Assembly: GCA_049969495.1 (NCBI GenBank)
Contig: JBMFOT010000004.1
Span: forward strand, 1-64,000
Direction: 5' to 3'
DNA length: 64,000 nucleotides
Source: HRBIN16 sp049969495
GTDB lineage: Bacteria; Armatimonadota; HRBIN16
Both the position numbers and the translations under genes were made by a program. This document shows positions 32,249 to 41,238 of this stretch, in pieces. The notes beneath the pieces were generated by a model. That model saw nothing but the letters and a program-made list of their open reading frames with translations. It was not told the origin of the DNA and did not search any database. Position 1 is the first letter of the stretch. Each line of letters starts with the position of its first letter.

Positions 32249-32566
32249 CTATCCACCCGCACTGCGCTGCACAAAATTGAGCCGTAAGTCGGTCAGCAGA
32301 CGCTCCAAATCGCGGCGCTGTGAGTCGGTGATATGGGGTTTCAGTACCTCTGTCAGCGCCGCCACACCGTCGATGGCAATCTTCGCCTGTGGCAGGTCCG
32401 TATGCAACTCCCCCGAGATGGGGTCTTTCCACAGGCCCATCTTAATCCATGCTTGAGCCTGCAGTTCCCCAATCAGCCACAAGACGAGGTTTACCACATC
32501 CACAGGTTCCTTCTGAACCTGTTCTTCCTGCGTGGCTTGCTCAGATTGCGCCTGCGGTTCCTCCAT
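32249..32566 (-). CDS. DUF1844 family protein
   Basis: A 105-residue protein. After an acidic Gln/Glu-rich N-terminus it carries the DUF1844 core: VDVVNLVLWLIGELQAQAWI, LHTDLPQAKIAIDGVAALTE and HITDSQRRDLERLLTDLRLNF. The family is small, cytosolic and of unknown function, and it often sits near translation or envelope genes. The ATG at 32566 is preferred to one at 32620 because the family begins with this acidic stretch and GGGGGTG precedes it. Confidence 0.85.
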   Translation of the reverse strand: MEEPQAQSEQATQEEQVQKEPVDVVNLVLWLIGELQAQAWIKMGLWKDPISGELHTDLPQAKIAIDGVAALTEVLKPHITDSQRRDLERLLTDLRLNFVQRSAGG

Positions 32567-32624
32567 CTCAGCACCCCCAGCAGTGTCACCGATTATATCA
32601 CACCTTCCTCGGGACGGCAACTGT

Positions 32625-35600
32625 TCATCTGTCTGCTTGTAGCTTAAAATGATAGTCGCCGGAGCCCACTTCCACTATCATCCAATCGCCATCATCACGT
32701 GCGCTTCTCACGCCGGGTACTCTGGGCACAAACGCGCCGTTGCGCCATACCTTGCCTTCCGCCTCCGTCAGGATGGGGTGTGCGATGCCCAGCTTGGGGA
32801 TGTATACCGTTGCGGAGCTGTTGGCAGGCACGATGACACTCAGCAGAAAAGCGTCGGGACGCTTCTCCCAGCGTACCCCTACCCTGCCGCGCACGGTATC
32901 TACAGAGGCTTGCGCCCAGCGCAGGTCACCAACAGGATGCGGGCGTACGATGAAATGTTCCCAATCGCCTTGTGAAGCATCGGGCTGAATGCCCGCCAGC
33001 GCCTCATAGAACCATGCGCTAACCAGCCCGAACGCAGGGTGGTTGTGCGAGTTCATACCCGGGCCGACCTCATACTTCCACAGCTCCCAGATGGTGGTCG
33101 CGCCCATTCGCACCATGTAGCCCCAGCTGGGGTAGGTATCCTGTGAGGCAACTAGATAGGCGATGTCCGCGCGTCCCAGCATGGTCAGCGTATCCAGCAG
33201 GTAGCGTGTGCCAATGAACCCCGTGCTGAGGTGTCCTTTGTGGTTCACGGTAATGTCGTGTACCACACTGTCCAGCACCTTCTGCCGGTGTTCCTCCGGC
33301 ACAATGCCCAGATAAAGCGGGAAGATGTTGGAGAACTGGCTGCCGTTGCCGTACTGACCGCTCTGCGCGTTCCAGAAGCGTTTATTAAAGGCGTCGGCGA
33401 TGCGTTCGCACAGGGCGCGGTACTCTCGCTCGTCGGTGTGTTTGCCCAGCACATGCGCGATGTCCGCCAGCACCTTCACGCTCAGGTAGTACGTGCCTGT
33501 GGAGATAAGGTCTTTGGGCGTTTCCACCACCGCCACCCAATCGCCGTAGTTGTTGCGGGTGAGGATACAGTTCTCTCCTGCCTCCCGGCGCAGCATCTCC
33601 ACGTAGCGCTTCATGCCCTCGTAGTGTTCTTCTAGCAGATATGTTGCACCCGTGTGGCGATACATATCCCAGCAGATGAATAGATATGCCCCTGCCCACT
33701 GCGGGTCGCCCGGGTTAGTGCCCCATACGTGGGGCACGGTGTCGGGAATGCGCCCGTCCTCGCCCTGCGCGTCGGCGATGTCGCGTAGGAACTTCACGTA
33801 GGCGGATTCGGCGGTGAAGTTGTACAAGCCCATGTTGGCGGTCATCTGGGCATCGCCCATCCAGCCCTGTCGCTCGTCGCGCTGGGGACAGTCGGTGGGG
33901 ATGCTGTGCCAGTTGGTGCGGTACCCCCACTGGGCGTTGCGCTGAATCTGGTTGAGTAGTTCGTTAGAGCACTCGAACTGCCCGCGTTGTGTAAAGGAAG
34001 TATGTACCACTCTTCCTTCAATATCTTCCGGCTTCAGGGTGCCCGGGTAGCCCTCTACCTGCACGTAGCGGAAGCCGTGGTAGGTGAAGCGTGGCTCGTA
34101 AACCTCTATCCCCTTGCCTTTCAGGATGTAGGTATCGGTCGCTCTGGCGGAGCGCAGGTTTTGCTGGTTCACCAGCCCGTTCTCGAACAGCACTTCGGCG
34201 TGTTTGAGAGTCACGGTAGTGCCTGCGCTGCCTTTCACTTGCAGACGGCACCAGCCGGAGAAGTTCTGTCCGAAATCCACCACGAACACGCCCGGTCGCG
34301 GCTCGGAAATCCATTTGGGCTTGAGGGTCTGCGTCACCTTGATGGGCGGCATCATTTGCGCCGAGAGCGTCGCGCCTGGCGGGTCACTGAGCAATACCGG
34401 TTGCCATTCCCCCTGCCGTTCGGCGAAGCCGGGTTCGCACCAGCCGGGTTGCTCCAGCCGAGCGTCGTACGTCTCGCCATGATACAGGCTGTTGTCCAGA
34501 ACGGGACTCTTTGCCCAGCGCCATTCGCCGTCGCTGAGGATAATTTGCTCGGTGCCGTCGGTGTATTCGATATGCATCTGTAGCAGCAAATGGGGTTTGC
34601 CCTTCCACCAGCCGTTGCCCAGTAGTGCGCCCACACAGTTATCGCCCCGTTTCAGCAGAGGAGTGACATCGTAGGTGCTGTAGTAGATGCGCTTGTGAAA
34701 GTTCGTGTAGGGCGGGTCCAGCACACGGTCGCCTACCCTCTTGCCGTTGAGATAGAGCTCATAATAACCCAAACCGGTGACGTAGGCGCGAGCGCGTTTG
34801 ACCCTGCCTGTCACCCTGAACTCGCGTCGCAGCATGGGAGCGTACGTATCCGACGGACGGGATTCGCGCACCCCATCGGTGAGCATCGCCCGCGCCCAGT
34901 CGTTCTCCTCGATGCTGTCCATGTTCCAGCTGTCGGTGGTTACGGTAGCGTAGAGGGCGAGGTTTGTCCCTGCCGCGTCCAACACTTCCATCTCCGCCAG
35001 CGCCGCCAGCGGGCGCGTATCGGCGGGGTGGTGTAGTTTGGTGATAACCAGTCGCACATAGCGCGCCTTCTGATCGCCCACGTCGATGGCAAACGGTTTT
35101 GCGCCCGGATTGGGCACGTCGGCTTGCGTGTAGTCGGCGAGAAGGCGCGAACGGGTGAAGTCGGGCTCGTCGCTGGCTTCGAGGCGGAAGCGCACGGGAA
35201 AGCCGAAGCCGGGTTCGTCGCGCACCCAGTTATGCGGGCGGGCGGGGTAAAGCACCACCCGCCGGAACTGCACCGACCGGCGCAGGTCTAACTGCACCCA
35301 TTTGGTCACGTCCACGCTGTCCGCAAACTGTGAGTGCCAGCCGTTTCCACCCGCTCGGGGCACGGCAATCCACTTCGCCTGCCACTCGTCGGGGTGCAGC
35401 AGAGCGGTTTCGAAGGTGGCAGGCTGGCTGTACGCACTGGCGACACCGTTGTGGTCCCATATCCGCACGCGCCAGTAGTAAGTGGTTCTGCTCTGCAGAG
35501 GTTTGCCCTCGTAGCGGACATGCAGACTCTGCGAGGATGCCACCTTACCGCTATCCCACATATCCGCTTTGCCATCGCGAAGCAGCTCCGGTCTGCTGGC

Positions 35601-35810
35601 GACCTGAATCTGGTATGCGCTCTGGCTGGCGCCGCGCTCCTGATGTTGCATCTGCCACGAGAAATGCGGCTGGAGGGTGTCTATTCCCAGAGGATTTTGC
35701 GACCAATCGGTGAGAAGATGAGCGACGCTAAGACGACGCTTCGACTCGCCCGGTAGCGCAAGCATTAATAAAAGCACAGGAACAAGTAGCCAATCCGTTC
35801 GCAACTTCAC
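32625..35810 (-). CDS. Exported alpha-L-rhamnosidase, GH78
   Basis: A 1061-residue secreted enzyme that removes terminal alpha-L-rhamnose from glycans. The signal peptide is LLVPVLLLMLALPGES. The N-terminal fibronectin-like domain (GIDTLQPHFSWQM, TYYWRVRIWDHNG) is standard for GH78. An inserted F5/8-type discoidin module follows (WVQLDLRRSVQFRRVVLYPA), then the rhamnosidase N-domain (RARAYVTGLGYYELYLNGKR). The (alpha/alpha)6 barrel has DCPQRDERQGWMGDAQ with the probable general acid Glu646, and TIWELWKYEVGPGMNSHNH with Glu909 as the likely base. GTG start with AAGGAGGAAGG. Single gene with no adjacent transporter. Confidence 0.93.
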   Translation of the reverse strand: MKLRTDWLLVPVLLLMLALPGESKRRLSVAHLLTDWSQNPLGIDTLQPHFSWQMQHQERGASQSAYQIQVASRPELLRDGKADMWDSGKVASSQSLHVRYEGKPLQSRTTYYWRVRIWDHNGVASAYSQPATFETALLHPDEWQAKWIAVPRAGGNGWHSQFADSVDVTKWVQLDLRRSVQFRRVVLYPARPHNWVRDEPGFGFPVRFRLEASDEPDFTRSRLLADYTQADVPNPGAKPFAIDVGDQKARYVRLVITKLHHPADTRPLAALAEMEVLDAAGTNLALYATVTTDSWNMDSIEENDWARAMLTDGVRESRPSDTYAPMLRREFRVTGRVKRARAYVTGLGYYELYLNGKRVGDRVLDPPYTNFHKRIYYSTYDVTPLLKRGDNCVGALLGNGWWKGKPHLLLQMHIEYTDGTEQIILSDGEWRWAKSPVLDNSLYHGETYDARLEQPGWCEPGFAERQGEWQPVLLSDPPGATLSAQMMPPIKVTQTLKPKWISEPRPGVFVVDFGQNFSGWCRLQVKGSAGTTVTLKHAEVLFENGLVNQQNLRSARATDTYILKGKGIEVYEPRFTYHGFRYVQVEGYPGTLKPEDIEGRVVHTSFTQRGQFECSNELLNQIQRNAQWGYRTNWHSIPTDCPQRDERQGWMGDAQMTANMGLYNFTAESAYVKFLRDIADAQGEDGRIPDTVPHVWGTNPGDPQWAGAYLFICWDMYRHTGATYLLEEHYEGMKRYVEMLRREAGENCILTRNNYGDWVAVVETPKDLISTGTYYLSVKVLADIAHVLGKHTDEREYRALCERIADAFNKRFWNAQSGQYGNGSQFSNIFPLYLGIVPEEHRQKVLDSVVHDITVNHKGHLSTGFIGTRYLLDTLTMLGRADIAYLVASQDTYPSWGYMVRMGATTIWELWKYEVGPGMNSHNHPAFGLVSAWFYEALAGIQPDASQGDWEHFIVRPHPVGDLRWAQASVDTVRGRVGVRWEKRPDAFLLSVIVPANSSATVYIPKLGIAHPILTEAEGKVWRNGAFVPRVPGVRSARDDGDWMIVEVGSGDYHFKLQADR

Positions 35811-35854
35811 CCTTCCTCCTTGCGGTTGTTGATATGGCTATTCGCTCCTGCCGG

Positions 35855-36604
35855 TCAGGTTCCTGCAATCTCTCGGTCAAGCGAGAGAATGGTTTGCAGC
35901 TGCCGAGCATTGTCGGGAGCGTAGCCGTTGGTGTCGTTGTTAAAGTACACGTATACCTGCTGTACCTGCTGGAGCAGATCGCGGATATGCGCAGCGAGGT
36001 CGTGCAGCTCCTCTGTGCTGTAACAGTAGTCATATGCCTGCGTTACCCCGTGCAAGCGGACGTAAGCAAACGGGGCGGTCACCGTCCAGTTTACCGGATA
36101 GCGAGGGTAACTGATGGTGCAATGCGCCACCCCCAGCGCACGGAGCATCTCGTACACCTCGTCGCACTCCCACGATGGGTGACGAAACTCCACCGCGACG
36201 CGCACACCCTCGGGGAACAACCGGAGGAACCCTTCCAGCAGCGGCACATCCTTGTGTAGCCCGGGCGGCAATTGCGCCAGGATCACTCCCAGCTTTTCCT
36301 CCAGCAACCTCAGTCGCTGCATCCATCGCTGTACGACCGGTTGGCAGTCGCGCAGGCGTTGCACATGCGTCGCCTGCCTGGAGAGCTTGGCAGCAAACAC
36401 AAAGTGTTCCGGCGTCCGCCGGTGCCAGCTGAGCACCATGTTCTCAAAGGGCAAACGGTAAAAACTGCTGTTAATCTCGACGGTAGGAAACGCTCGTGCG
36501 TAGAAGGCAAGCCACCCTTCGCGTTCCAGTTCTGGTGGATAGAAGATACCCTGCCAGTGATCGTAGCTCCAGCCGGAAGTGCCGATAAGCACACGCGGTG
36601 CCAT
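35855..36604 (-). CDS. DUF72 (YecE-like) protein
   Basis: A 249-residue TIM-barrel-like protein of the DUF72 family, function unknown. It has the conserved start VLIGTSGWSYDHWQGIFYP, VEINSSFYRLP, FAAKLSRQATH, ILAQLPPGLHKD, VAVEFRHPSW and YVYFNNDTNGYAPDNARQL. Length and motifs are complete. It is divergent from gmhB, whose promoter lies in the 90-base gap. Confidence 0.92.
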   Translation of the reverse strand: MAPRVLIGTSGWSYDHWQGIFYPPELEREGWLAFYARAFPTVEINSSFYRLPFENMVLSWHRRTPEHFVFAAKLSRQATHVQRLRDCQPVVQRWMQRLRLLEEKLGVILAQLPPGLHKDVPLLEGFLRLFPEGVRVAVEFRHPSWECDEVYEMLRALGVAHCTISYPRYPVNWTVTAPFAYVRLHGVTQAYDYCYSTEELHDLAAHIRDLLQQVQQVYVYFNNDTNGYAPDNARQLQTILSLDREIAGT

Positions 36605-36632
36605 GCGAAGCCCCCCTGTCTGCAGTATCCTC

Positions 36633-36662
36633 TTGACGATTCGCCCTCAGCTCCGATATAGT
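36633..36662 (+). promoter_or_regulatory. Sigma-70 promoter of gmhB
   Basis: TTGACG at 36633-36638 and TATAGT at 36657-36662, spacing 18. It is followed by AAGGAGGTGA at 36681-36690 and the TTG start at 36695. Confidence 0.75.
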
Positions 36663-36694
36663 CCTTTTGGAGAACGTCAGAAGGAGGTGAACGC

Positions 36695-37273
36695 TTGAGC
36701 GAGAAAACAACCCGCCCTGCGCTGTTTCTGGACAGAGACGGTGTGATTAACGCCGACCCGGTAGAGTTCGTCACCAGTCCGGAGGAGCTGCAGCTGTTGG
36801 CTTGCTCAGCGGAGGCGATAGCGCGTTTCAATGCGCTGGGCGTGCCGGTGATTGTTTGCTCGAACCAGTCAGGAGTAGCAAAGGGGCTGTACACGCTGGA
36901 GACGCTGGAGCAAATCAGCGAGCGGCTACAGGAGATGCTGCGCGAATACCATGCGCATATCGACGCCTTTTACTATTGCCCGCACGATGATATGGACAAC
37001 TGCGATTGTCGGAAGCCTAAACCGGGGTTGCTACTTCGGGCGGCAAGGGAGCACGCTATCGCGCTGGAGAAATCGGTGTTCGTGGGCGATTCGTGGAGGG
37101 ACATCATTGCGGGACGCGCAGCGGGTGTAAAAACCGTGCTGGTGCTGAGCGGTCACGTGAAGCCGGAGATGCTTGATTCCCCCGAAATAACGCACCACCC
37201 ACCCGACCACATTGCGCCGGACCTTAAAGGGGCGACGGAGTGGATTCTACGCCAGCTGAACAGTTCGGAATAG
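36695..37273 (+). CDS. gmhB: HAD phosphatase, D-glycero-D-manno-heptose-bisphosphatase-like
   Basis: A 192-residue HAD phosphatase of the GmhB/HisB-N family. It removes the 7-phosphate from heptose 1,7-bisphosphate for LPS core or related heptosides. Catalytic Asp13 and Asp15 are in FLDRDGVIN, motif II is VCSNQSGVAKG, the zinc loop ligands are C95, H97, C103 and C105 (CPHDDMDNCDC), and motif III/IV is FVGDSWRDI with Asp132. The TTG start has a perfect AAGGAGGTGA site. The downstream LptD-like gene begins five bases after its stop, which fits an envelope role. Confidence 0.88.
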   Translation: MSEKTTRPALFLDRDGVINADPVEFVTSPEELQLLACSAEAIARFNALGVPVIVCSNQSGVAKGLYTLETLEQISERLQEMLREYHAHIDAFYYCPHDDMDNCDCRKPKPGLLLRAAREHAIALEKSVFVGDSWRDIIAGRAAGVKTVLVLSGHVKPEMLDSPEITHHPPDHIAPDLKGATEWILRQLNSSE

Positions 37274-37278
37274 CGCGC

Positions 37279-38739
37279 ATGTGCTGGTTTGCCGTGCTGC
37301 TTTTGCTGGGGATGCTGGTTAGCGATGCAAGGTCAGCCCCCTCCCCCTCAGAAGACGAAGCATGGCGACTGCTGGCGCGTCGCGTGGAGGCTCAGCAGTT
37401 TCGCCACTTCACTGCGGAAGGGGATGCGGAGGTACAGTGGGGTATCCGGCGCGTGCGGGCACAGCGCATCGAGGGTGATATGGAGAGCGGCTGGATTACA
37501 GCCACAGGCGGTGTGTTCTTCTTGGATGAACGGGGAACGCTCCGCGCCTCGCAGATGCGCTTTAATCTAAAGACATACGAAGGCGACCTATCCGATGTGC
37601 ACGGTGAGATAGAGGGTATATTCATCACCGCCGAGTCCCTGCACTCCGATGGCAACCTGCTGACCATGCAGCACGTGACGCTGACCACCTGCGACAAGCA
37701 CCCCCCCGATTTCCTGCTGTCTGCACGCAGCCTGAGCCTGAGCCCTGCTTTGCGGTTGCGTGCCCGTCATGTGTCACTGTCGGCGTGGGGGCATCGGTGG
37801 GTCACTGTGCCGTATCTGAGCCGACGCATCGGCAGGCGCGAGCCGGGCGAACCGCTGTTACCGCAGATAGGCTACTCGCGCCGACGGGGGCTGATGGTGT
37901 ACTATGGCGACCTGCTGCCGCAGAGGTGGGGGCAGGTGCGCTACGGGTTGCGGGTATTCACCCGGCATGACCCCGAGATACGGGTGGACCTGCTGCGCAG
38001 GCTGGACCATGCCGGTGACCAGGAACCCCTGCGCCGCCTGGAACCCACCGAGCGGCCCGGCGTGTCTTTTCTGGAGACTATCGGCACTCACGACTGGCGT
38101 ACCTCGCTGGATAAGGGGATAAAGCAAGGGGCGTTCCTCTCCGTGCAGGCGAATTCACCGGTGGAGAATCTCCAGCGTACCGACCTTTATCTACGCGGTG
38201 CGGAACTAGGCTACCAGACTGTTCACCCTGTGGGCGGTGGACTGCTGGAGACAGAGTGGAAGCTGGGACGGCTGAGGGAAAGCCCCACACTGGTTACCGC
38301 CAATCGTGCGCTTGCGCTCCTGCGCTGGCAATCCCGAACGCTGGAGGTGGGCAGGCAGGTTGGTACCGACGTGGTTCTGGAGGCGAGAGCGGGCGCGTAC
38401 TCCGGCTCCGAGATGTACAGCTGGGTGCGGGCGCAGTGGGGTGTCTACTGGGATGCGGGAGAGCGCGTACAGCTGGGGGCGGGGCTGGCCCTCGCCGCTA
38501 CGAGCGGCTACAGCCCGTTTGTGTTCGACCGGCTGGAAACGCGAAGGGAGGCGCGCTTCCGCCTGCGCCTGACCGAACGCTGGGGCGTGGATGTTCTGGG
38601 AATATGGGATATCGAGCACCACCGCTGGCGTGACTGGCAGGTTGCTCTATCGCCACCGGCGCATTGCATTCAGCCGCGCATCCTGTGGAGCTACCAGCAA
38701 CGCCAGCTGCAGGTGCAACTTAGCCTGGTGAGCAGGTGA
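37279..38739 (+). CDS. OstA/LptD-like outer-membrane assembly protein
   Basis: A 486-residue exported protein. The signal peptide is CWFAVLLLLGMLVSDARSA. An OstA/LptA-like beta-taco N-domain follows (FTAEGDAEVQWGIRRVRAQR, GWITATGGVFFLDERG, MQHVTLTTCDKHPPDFLLSA), then a region like the start of the LptD barrel (WGHRWVTVPYLSRRIG, QIGYSRRRGLMVYYGD). The barrel part is short (about 300 residues), so it may be a trimmed LptD or a related porin-like protein. The ATG at 37279 gives the signal peptide directly; GTG 37240 would overlap gmhB. Its presence argues for an outer membrane. Confidence 0.75.
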   Translation: MCWFAVLLLLGMLVSDARSAPSPSEDEAWRLLARRVEAQQFRHFTAEGDAEVQWGIRRVRAQRIEGDMESGWITATGGVFFLDERGTLRASQMRFNLKTYEGDLSDVHGEIEGIFITAESLHSDGNLLTMQHVTLTTCDKHPPDFLLSARSLSLSPALRLRARHVSLSAWGHRWVTVPYLSRRIGRREPGEPLLPQIGYSRRRGLMVYYGDLLPQRWGQVRYGLRVFTRHDPEIRVDLLRRLDHAGDQEPLRRLEPTERPGVSFLETIGTHDWRTSLDKGIKQGAFLSVQANSPVENLQRTDLYLRGAELGYQTVHPVGGGLLETEWKLGRLRESPTLVTANRALALLRWQSRTLEVGRQVGTDVVLEARAGAYSGSEMYSWVRAQWGVYWDAGERVQLGAGLALAATSGYSPFVFDRLETRREARFRLRLTERWGVDVLGIWDIEHHRWRDWQVALSPPAHCIQPRILWSYQQRQLQVQLSLVSR

Positions 38740-38785
38740 TAAGCGGGGGCGCACGGGTTACTTAATCCGCGCAGATGGTGGAGTA

Positions 38786-39874
38786 CTACGCTGCCTTTCT
38801 CAGTGGTTCCCGATCCGGTAGGGAGAAAACGTCATCGTCCGGCGCACTCGTTTTGAATGTGGCTTGCAGGTTTTGTATCACCGTCTGCCACACACCGGTA
38901 GGGATACTGAAAAACGCTTTGACCACCTGGGGGTCAAACTGCATGCCGGCGCACCTCTCCAGCTCGGCAAACGCCTCCTCCAGAGAAAGAGCCTTGCGAT
39001 AGGGGCGGTCGGAGATCATGGCATCGAGCGCATCCGCGACGGCGAAGAGGCGTGCGCCGAGAGGAATCTCCTCGCCGCGCAACCCTTGTGGGTAGCCGTT
39101 GCCATCCCACTGCTCATGGTGGCACAGTACCACCTCGCGTGCTGAGTCCTGCAGAGAACGCACCTTCATGCACATTCGATACCCGATAACGGGGTGCTGG
39201 CGCATGATTTCCCACTCGGCGGCGTTCAGCGGACCGTTTTTGAAGAGAATGCTGTCGGGGATGCCGATTTTGCCCACGTCGTGCAGCAATGCGCCACGCT
39301 CGATGTTGGGATGTTGCTGGTGCGGGACACCCATCGCTTCGGCAAGTATCATCGTGTAGGTGGTAACCCGTTCGCTGTGCCCCTCTATCTCTCGCTCACG
39401 TGTCTCGAGCGCGCTCAGCAGTGCCTCCAGCATGTCGGAATACGCTTCGTTCAGTTTGCATAGATACTGCTTCTGCTCCTCCATCCAGATACTGTGGCGG
39501 CGGATGTTGCGCTCTATCACGATAGGCAGTTCGTGCGCACGCCACGGCTTGGTGATGAAGTCGCTGGCTCCGCTGTCGAGCACTTCACGCAGCACCTCGA
39601 TAGAATCGTCTCCCGTCATAATGACAATAGGGATTTCGGGGTACTGCTGGCGTATCTGTTTGGCGAGCATTTTGCCTCCCATGCCGGGCATGTGCAGGTC
39701 CGACAGGCATACGTCTACACGCTGCTGTGCCAGTATCTGCAAGGCTTCTTGGCTACTGTACGCTCCGCTCACCATATAGCCATACGAACGCAAGACGCGC
39801 TCGATGGCTTCAACCACCAGCGGCTCGTCGTCTACAACCAGCACGCGGGATTGAGTTGCAATAGCGCTTTTCAT
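38786..39874 (-). CDS. Response regulator with HD-GYP domain
   Basis: A 362-residue two-component output protein. The receiver domain (residues 8-125) has the acidic pair in VVDDEP, phosphoacceptor Asp59 (CLSDLHMPGMGG) and Lys109. The HD-GYP phosphodiesterase domain (150-335) has H198-D199 in LLHDVGKIG, HHEQWDGNGYP at 252-262 with the GYP intact, and ADALDAMISDRPYRKAL. It should hydrolyse cyclic di-GMP upon phosphorylation. No histidine kinase gene is adjacent. The ATG at 39874 is taken as start; upstream in-frame codons fall into the repeat region and read as non-protein. Confidence 0.9.
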   Translation of the reverse strand: MKSAIATQSRVLVVDDEPLVVEAIERVLRSYGYMVSGAYSSQEALQILAQQRVDVCLSDLHMPGMGGKMLAKQIRQQYPEIPIVIMTGDDSIEVLREVLDSGASDFITKPWRAHELPIVIERNIRRHSIWMEEQKQYLCKLNEAYSDMLEALLSALETREREIEGHSERVTTYTMILAEAMGVPHQQHPNIERGALLHDVGKIGIPDSILFKNGPLNAAEWEIMRQHPVIGYRMCMKVRSLQDSAREVVLCHHEQWDGNGYPQGLRGEEIPLGARLFAVADALDAMISDRPYRKALSLEEAFAELERCAGMQFDPQVVKAFFSIPTGVWQTVIQNLQATFKTSAPDDDVFSLPDREPLRKAA

Positions 39875-39914
39875 TAGACTTCCCATTCGTGATCGAGATA
39901 ATGAGATGTCTCGC

Positions 39915-40105
39915 TCAGCATGACACAAAACATGCCTTTTCCCTGTCATTCTGAGCGCAAGCGAAGAATCTCAGAGATGCTTCACTGCGTTCAGCATGAC
40001 AAAGAGAGCGAGATGCTTCGCTCACGCTCAGCATGACACAAAACAGCTTCTGTTGCACCATAGGTGCAACACTCAACACCCCCCAGCGGCTGCCTCAGCA
40101 TGACA
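39915..40105. repeat. Dispersed repeat cluster TCAGCATGACA
   Basis: TCAGCATGACA occurs at 39915-39925, 39991-40001, 40028-40038 and 40095-40105. An inverted variant, TGTCATTCTGA, is at 39944-39954, embedded in GAGATGCTTCGCT-type flanks. A separate hairpin, TTGCACC/GGTGCAA, lies at 40052-40069. The 261 bases between the HD-GYP gene and the next coding sequence hold nothing else. Confidence 0.8.
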
Positions 40106-40135
40106 ACTTACATTATCGGAAGACAGACAAATTGT

Positions 40136-40480
40136 TTACAGGGTGTTGCCGAAGCGTTCCACGTACTCCCGTAGCATGACGAGGCAACGTTGCAGGCAGT
40201 AGCGTGTAATCGCTTGCAGGTCAAAGCAACCGTCCAGCGCCGCTTCGCGGATGTTTGGGGGAACCACATCCAGATAAGGCAGGTTCGCAGGGAGAGGAAC
40301 AAGAATACGTTCCGGCATTTTCCACAGACGTACCTGGCTCTCAAATTGCGGAGACCACTGCACAGCAACCTCCATCAGCCACTGTCTGCCGTCGGTAGCG
40401 GTATAGAACTCCTGGTGAGTAACAGAAGCGGGGAGATTTTCTCGTGTTCCCCCCGCTTGCGTGTTTACTTCGCCAACCAT
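40136..40480 (-). CDS. Hypothetical protein downstream of sdhB
   Basis: A 114-residue protein if translation begins at ATG 40480, inside the last codons of sdhB. The convincing part is the C-terminal 90 residues (QEFYTATDGRQWLMEVAVQW, PANLPYLDVVPPNIREAALD, YCLQRCLVMLREYVERFGNT). It is soluble, with three Cys. Neither family nor ribosome site is recognised. Probably expressed with sdhCAB. Confidence 0.5.
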   Translation of the reverse strand: MVGEVNTQAGGTRENLPASVTHQEFYTATDGRQWLMEVAVQWSPQFESQVRLWKMPERILVPLPANLPYLDVVPPNIREAALDGCFDLQAITRYCLQRCLVMLREYVERFGNTL

Positions 40481-41235
40481 TTGCGCAGTCGGTTTATGGT
40501 GATGTCGCGGTTCAGCTCGGCGATGGCCCGGGTCAACGGAATCTCTTTCGGGCAGACCTGCACACAGTTCTGGGCGTTGCCACAACCGGTCAACCCATCG
40601 GGTCCTGCCAGCACGTCAAACCGCTCGTCTTCCAGCGTTGCCCCCACAGGGTGCAGGTTGAACAATCTTACCTGCCCCAGCGCGGCGGGCCCGATGAAGT
40701 TGGAGTGTGAGTTCACATTGGGACAGGCTTCCAGACAACATCCACAGGTCATGCATCGGGCGAACTCGTAGCGTAGCTCGCGGATGCTGTCGGGAATGCG
40801 CGGACCGGGTCCCAGGTCGTGTGTGCCGTCGATAGGAACCCATGCCCGGATGCGCTTGAGCGTCTCGAACATCTCGCTGCGGTCCACGATTAAGTCTCGC
40901 ACCACAGGGAATTTGGTCATGGGCTCCAGGGTGATTTCAAGGTGTTCACCAGCCCGCTTACCCACCTCGTCCACCAGCGCAGAGCACGCCTGGCGTACCC
41001 TGCCGTTAATCACCATGGTGCAGGTGCCGCATACCTCTTCCAGACAAGCGGCTTCCCATGCGGGGGCGGTAGTGGGCTTCCCCTGGCGGGTGACCGGGTT
41101 GCGCTGAATCTGCATCAGGCAGAAGATGACATTCATGCGCGGCTTGTATGGCACTTCGAACTCTTCCCAGTATGGCGCGCTCTGCGGGCTCGCCTGTCGT
41201 TTTATCTTCAGTACCACGCTCTGGATGCCGTCCAT
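40465..41235 (-). CDS. sdhB: Succinate dehydrogenase/fumarate reductase iron-sulfur subunit
   Basis: A 256-residue subunit that passes electrons from the flavoprotein to the membrane anchor. The plant-type [2Fe-2S] ligands are in CLEEVCGTCTMVINGRVRQ and the following AC. The [4Fe-4S]/[3Fe-4S] sets are in CMTCGCCLEACPNVN and GCGNAQNCVQVCPKEIPLTR. Length and motif order match the B. subtilis/Campylobacter type. It starts three bases after sdhA, and its last 16 bases overlap the start of the small gene at 40480. Confidence 0.95.
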   Translation of the reverse strand: MDGIQSVVLKIKRQASPQSAPYWEEFEVPYKPRMNVIFCLMQIQRNPVTRQGKPTTAPAWEAACLEEVCGTCTMVINGRVRQACSALVDEVGKRAGEHLEITLEPMTKFPVVRDLIVDRSEMFETLKRIRAWVPIDGTHDLGPGPRIPDSIRELRYEFARCMTCGCCLEACPNVNSHSNFIGPAALGQVRLFNLHPVGATLEDERFDVLAGPDGLTGCGNAQNCVQVCPKEIPLTRAIAELNRDITINRLRKWLAK

Positions 41236-41238
41236 ACG

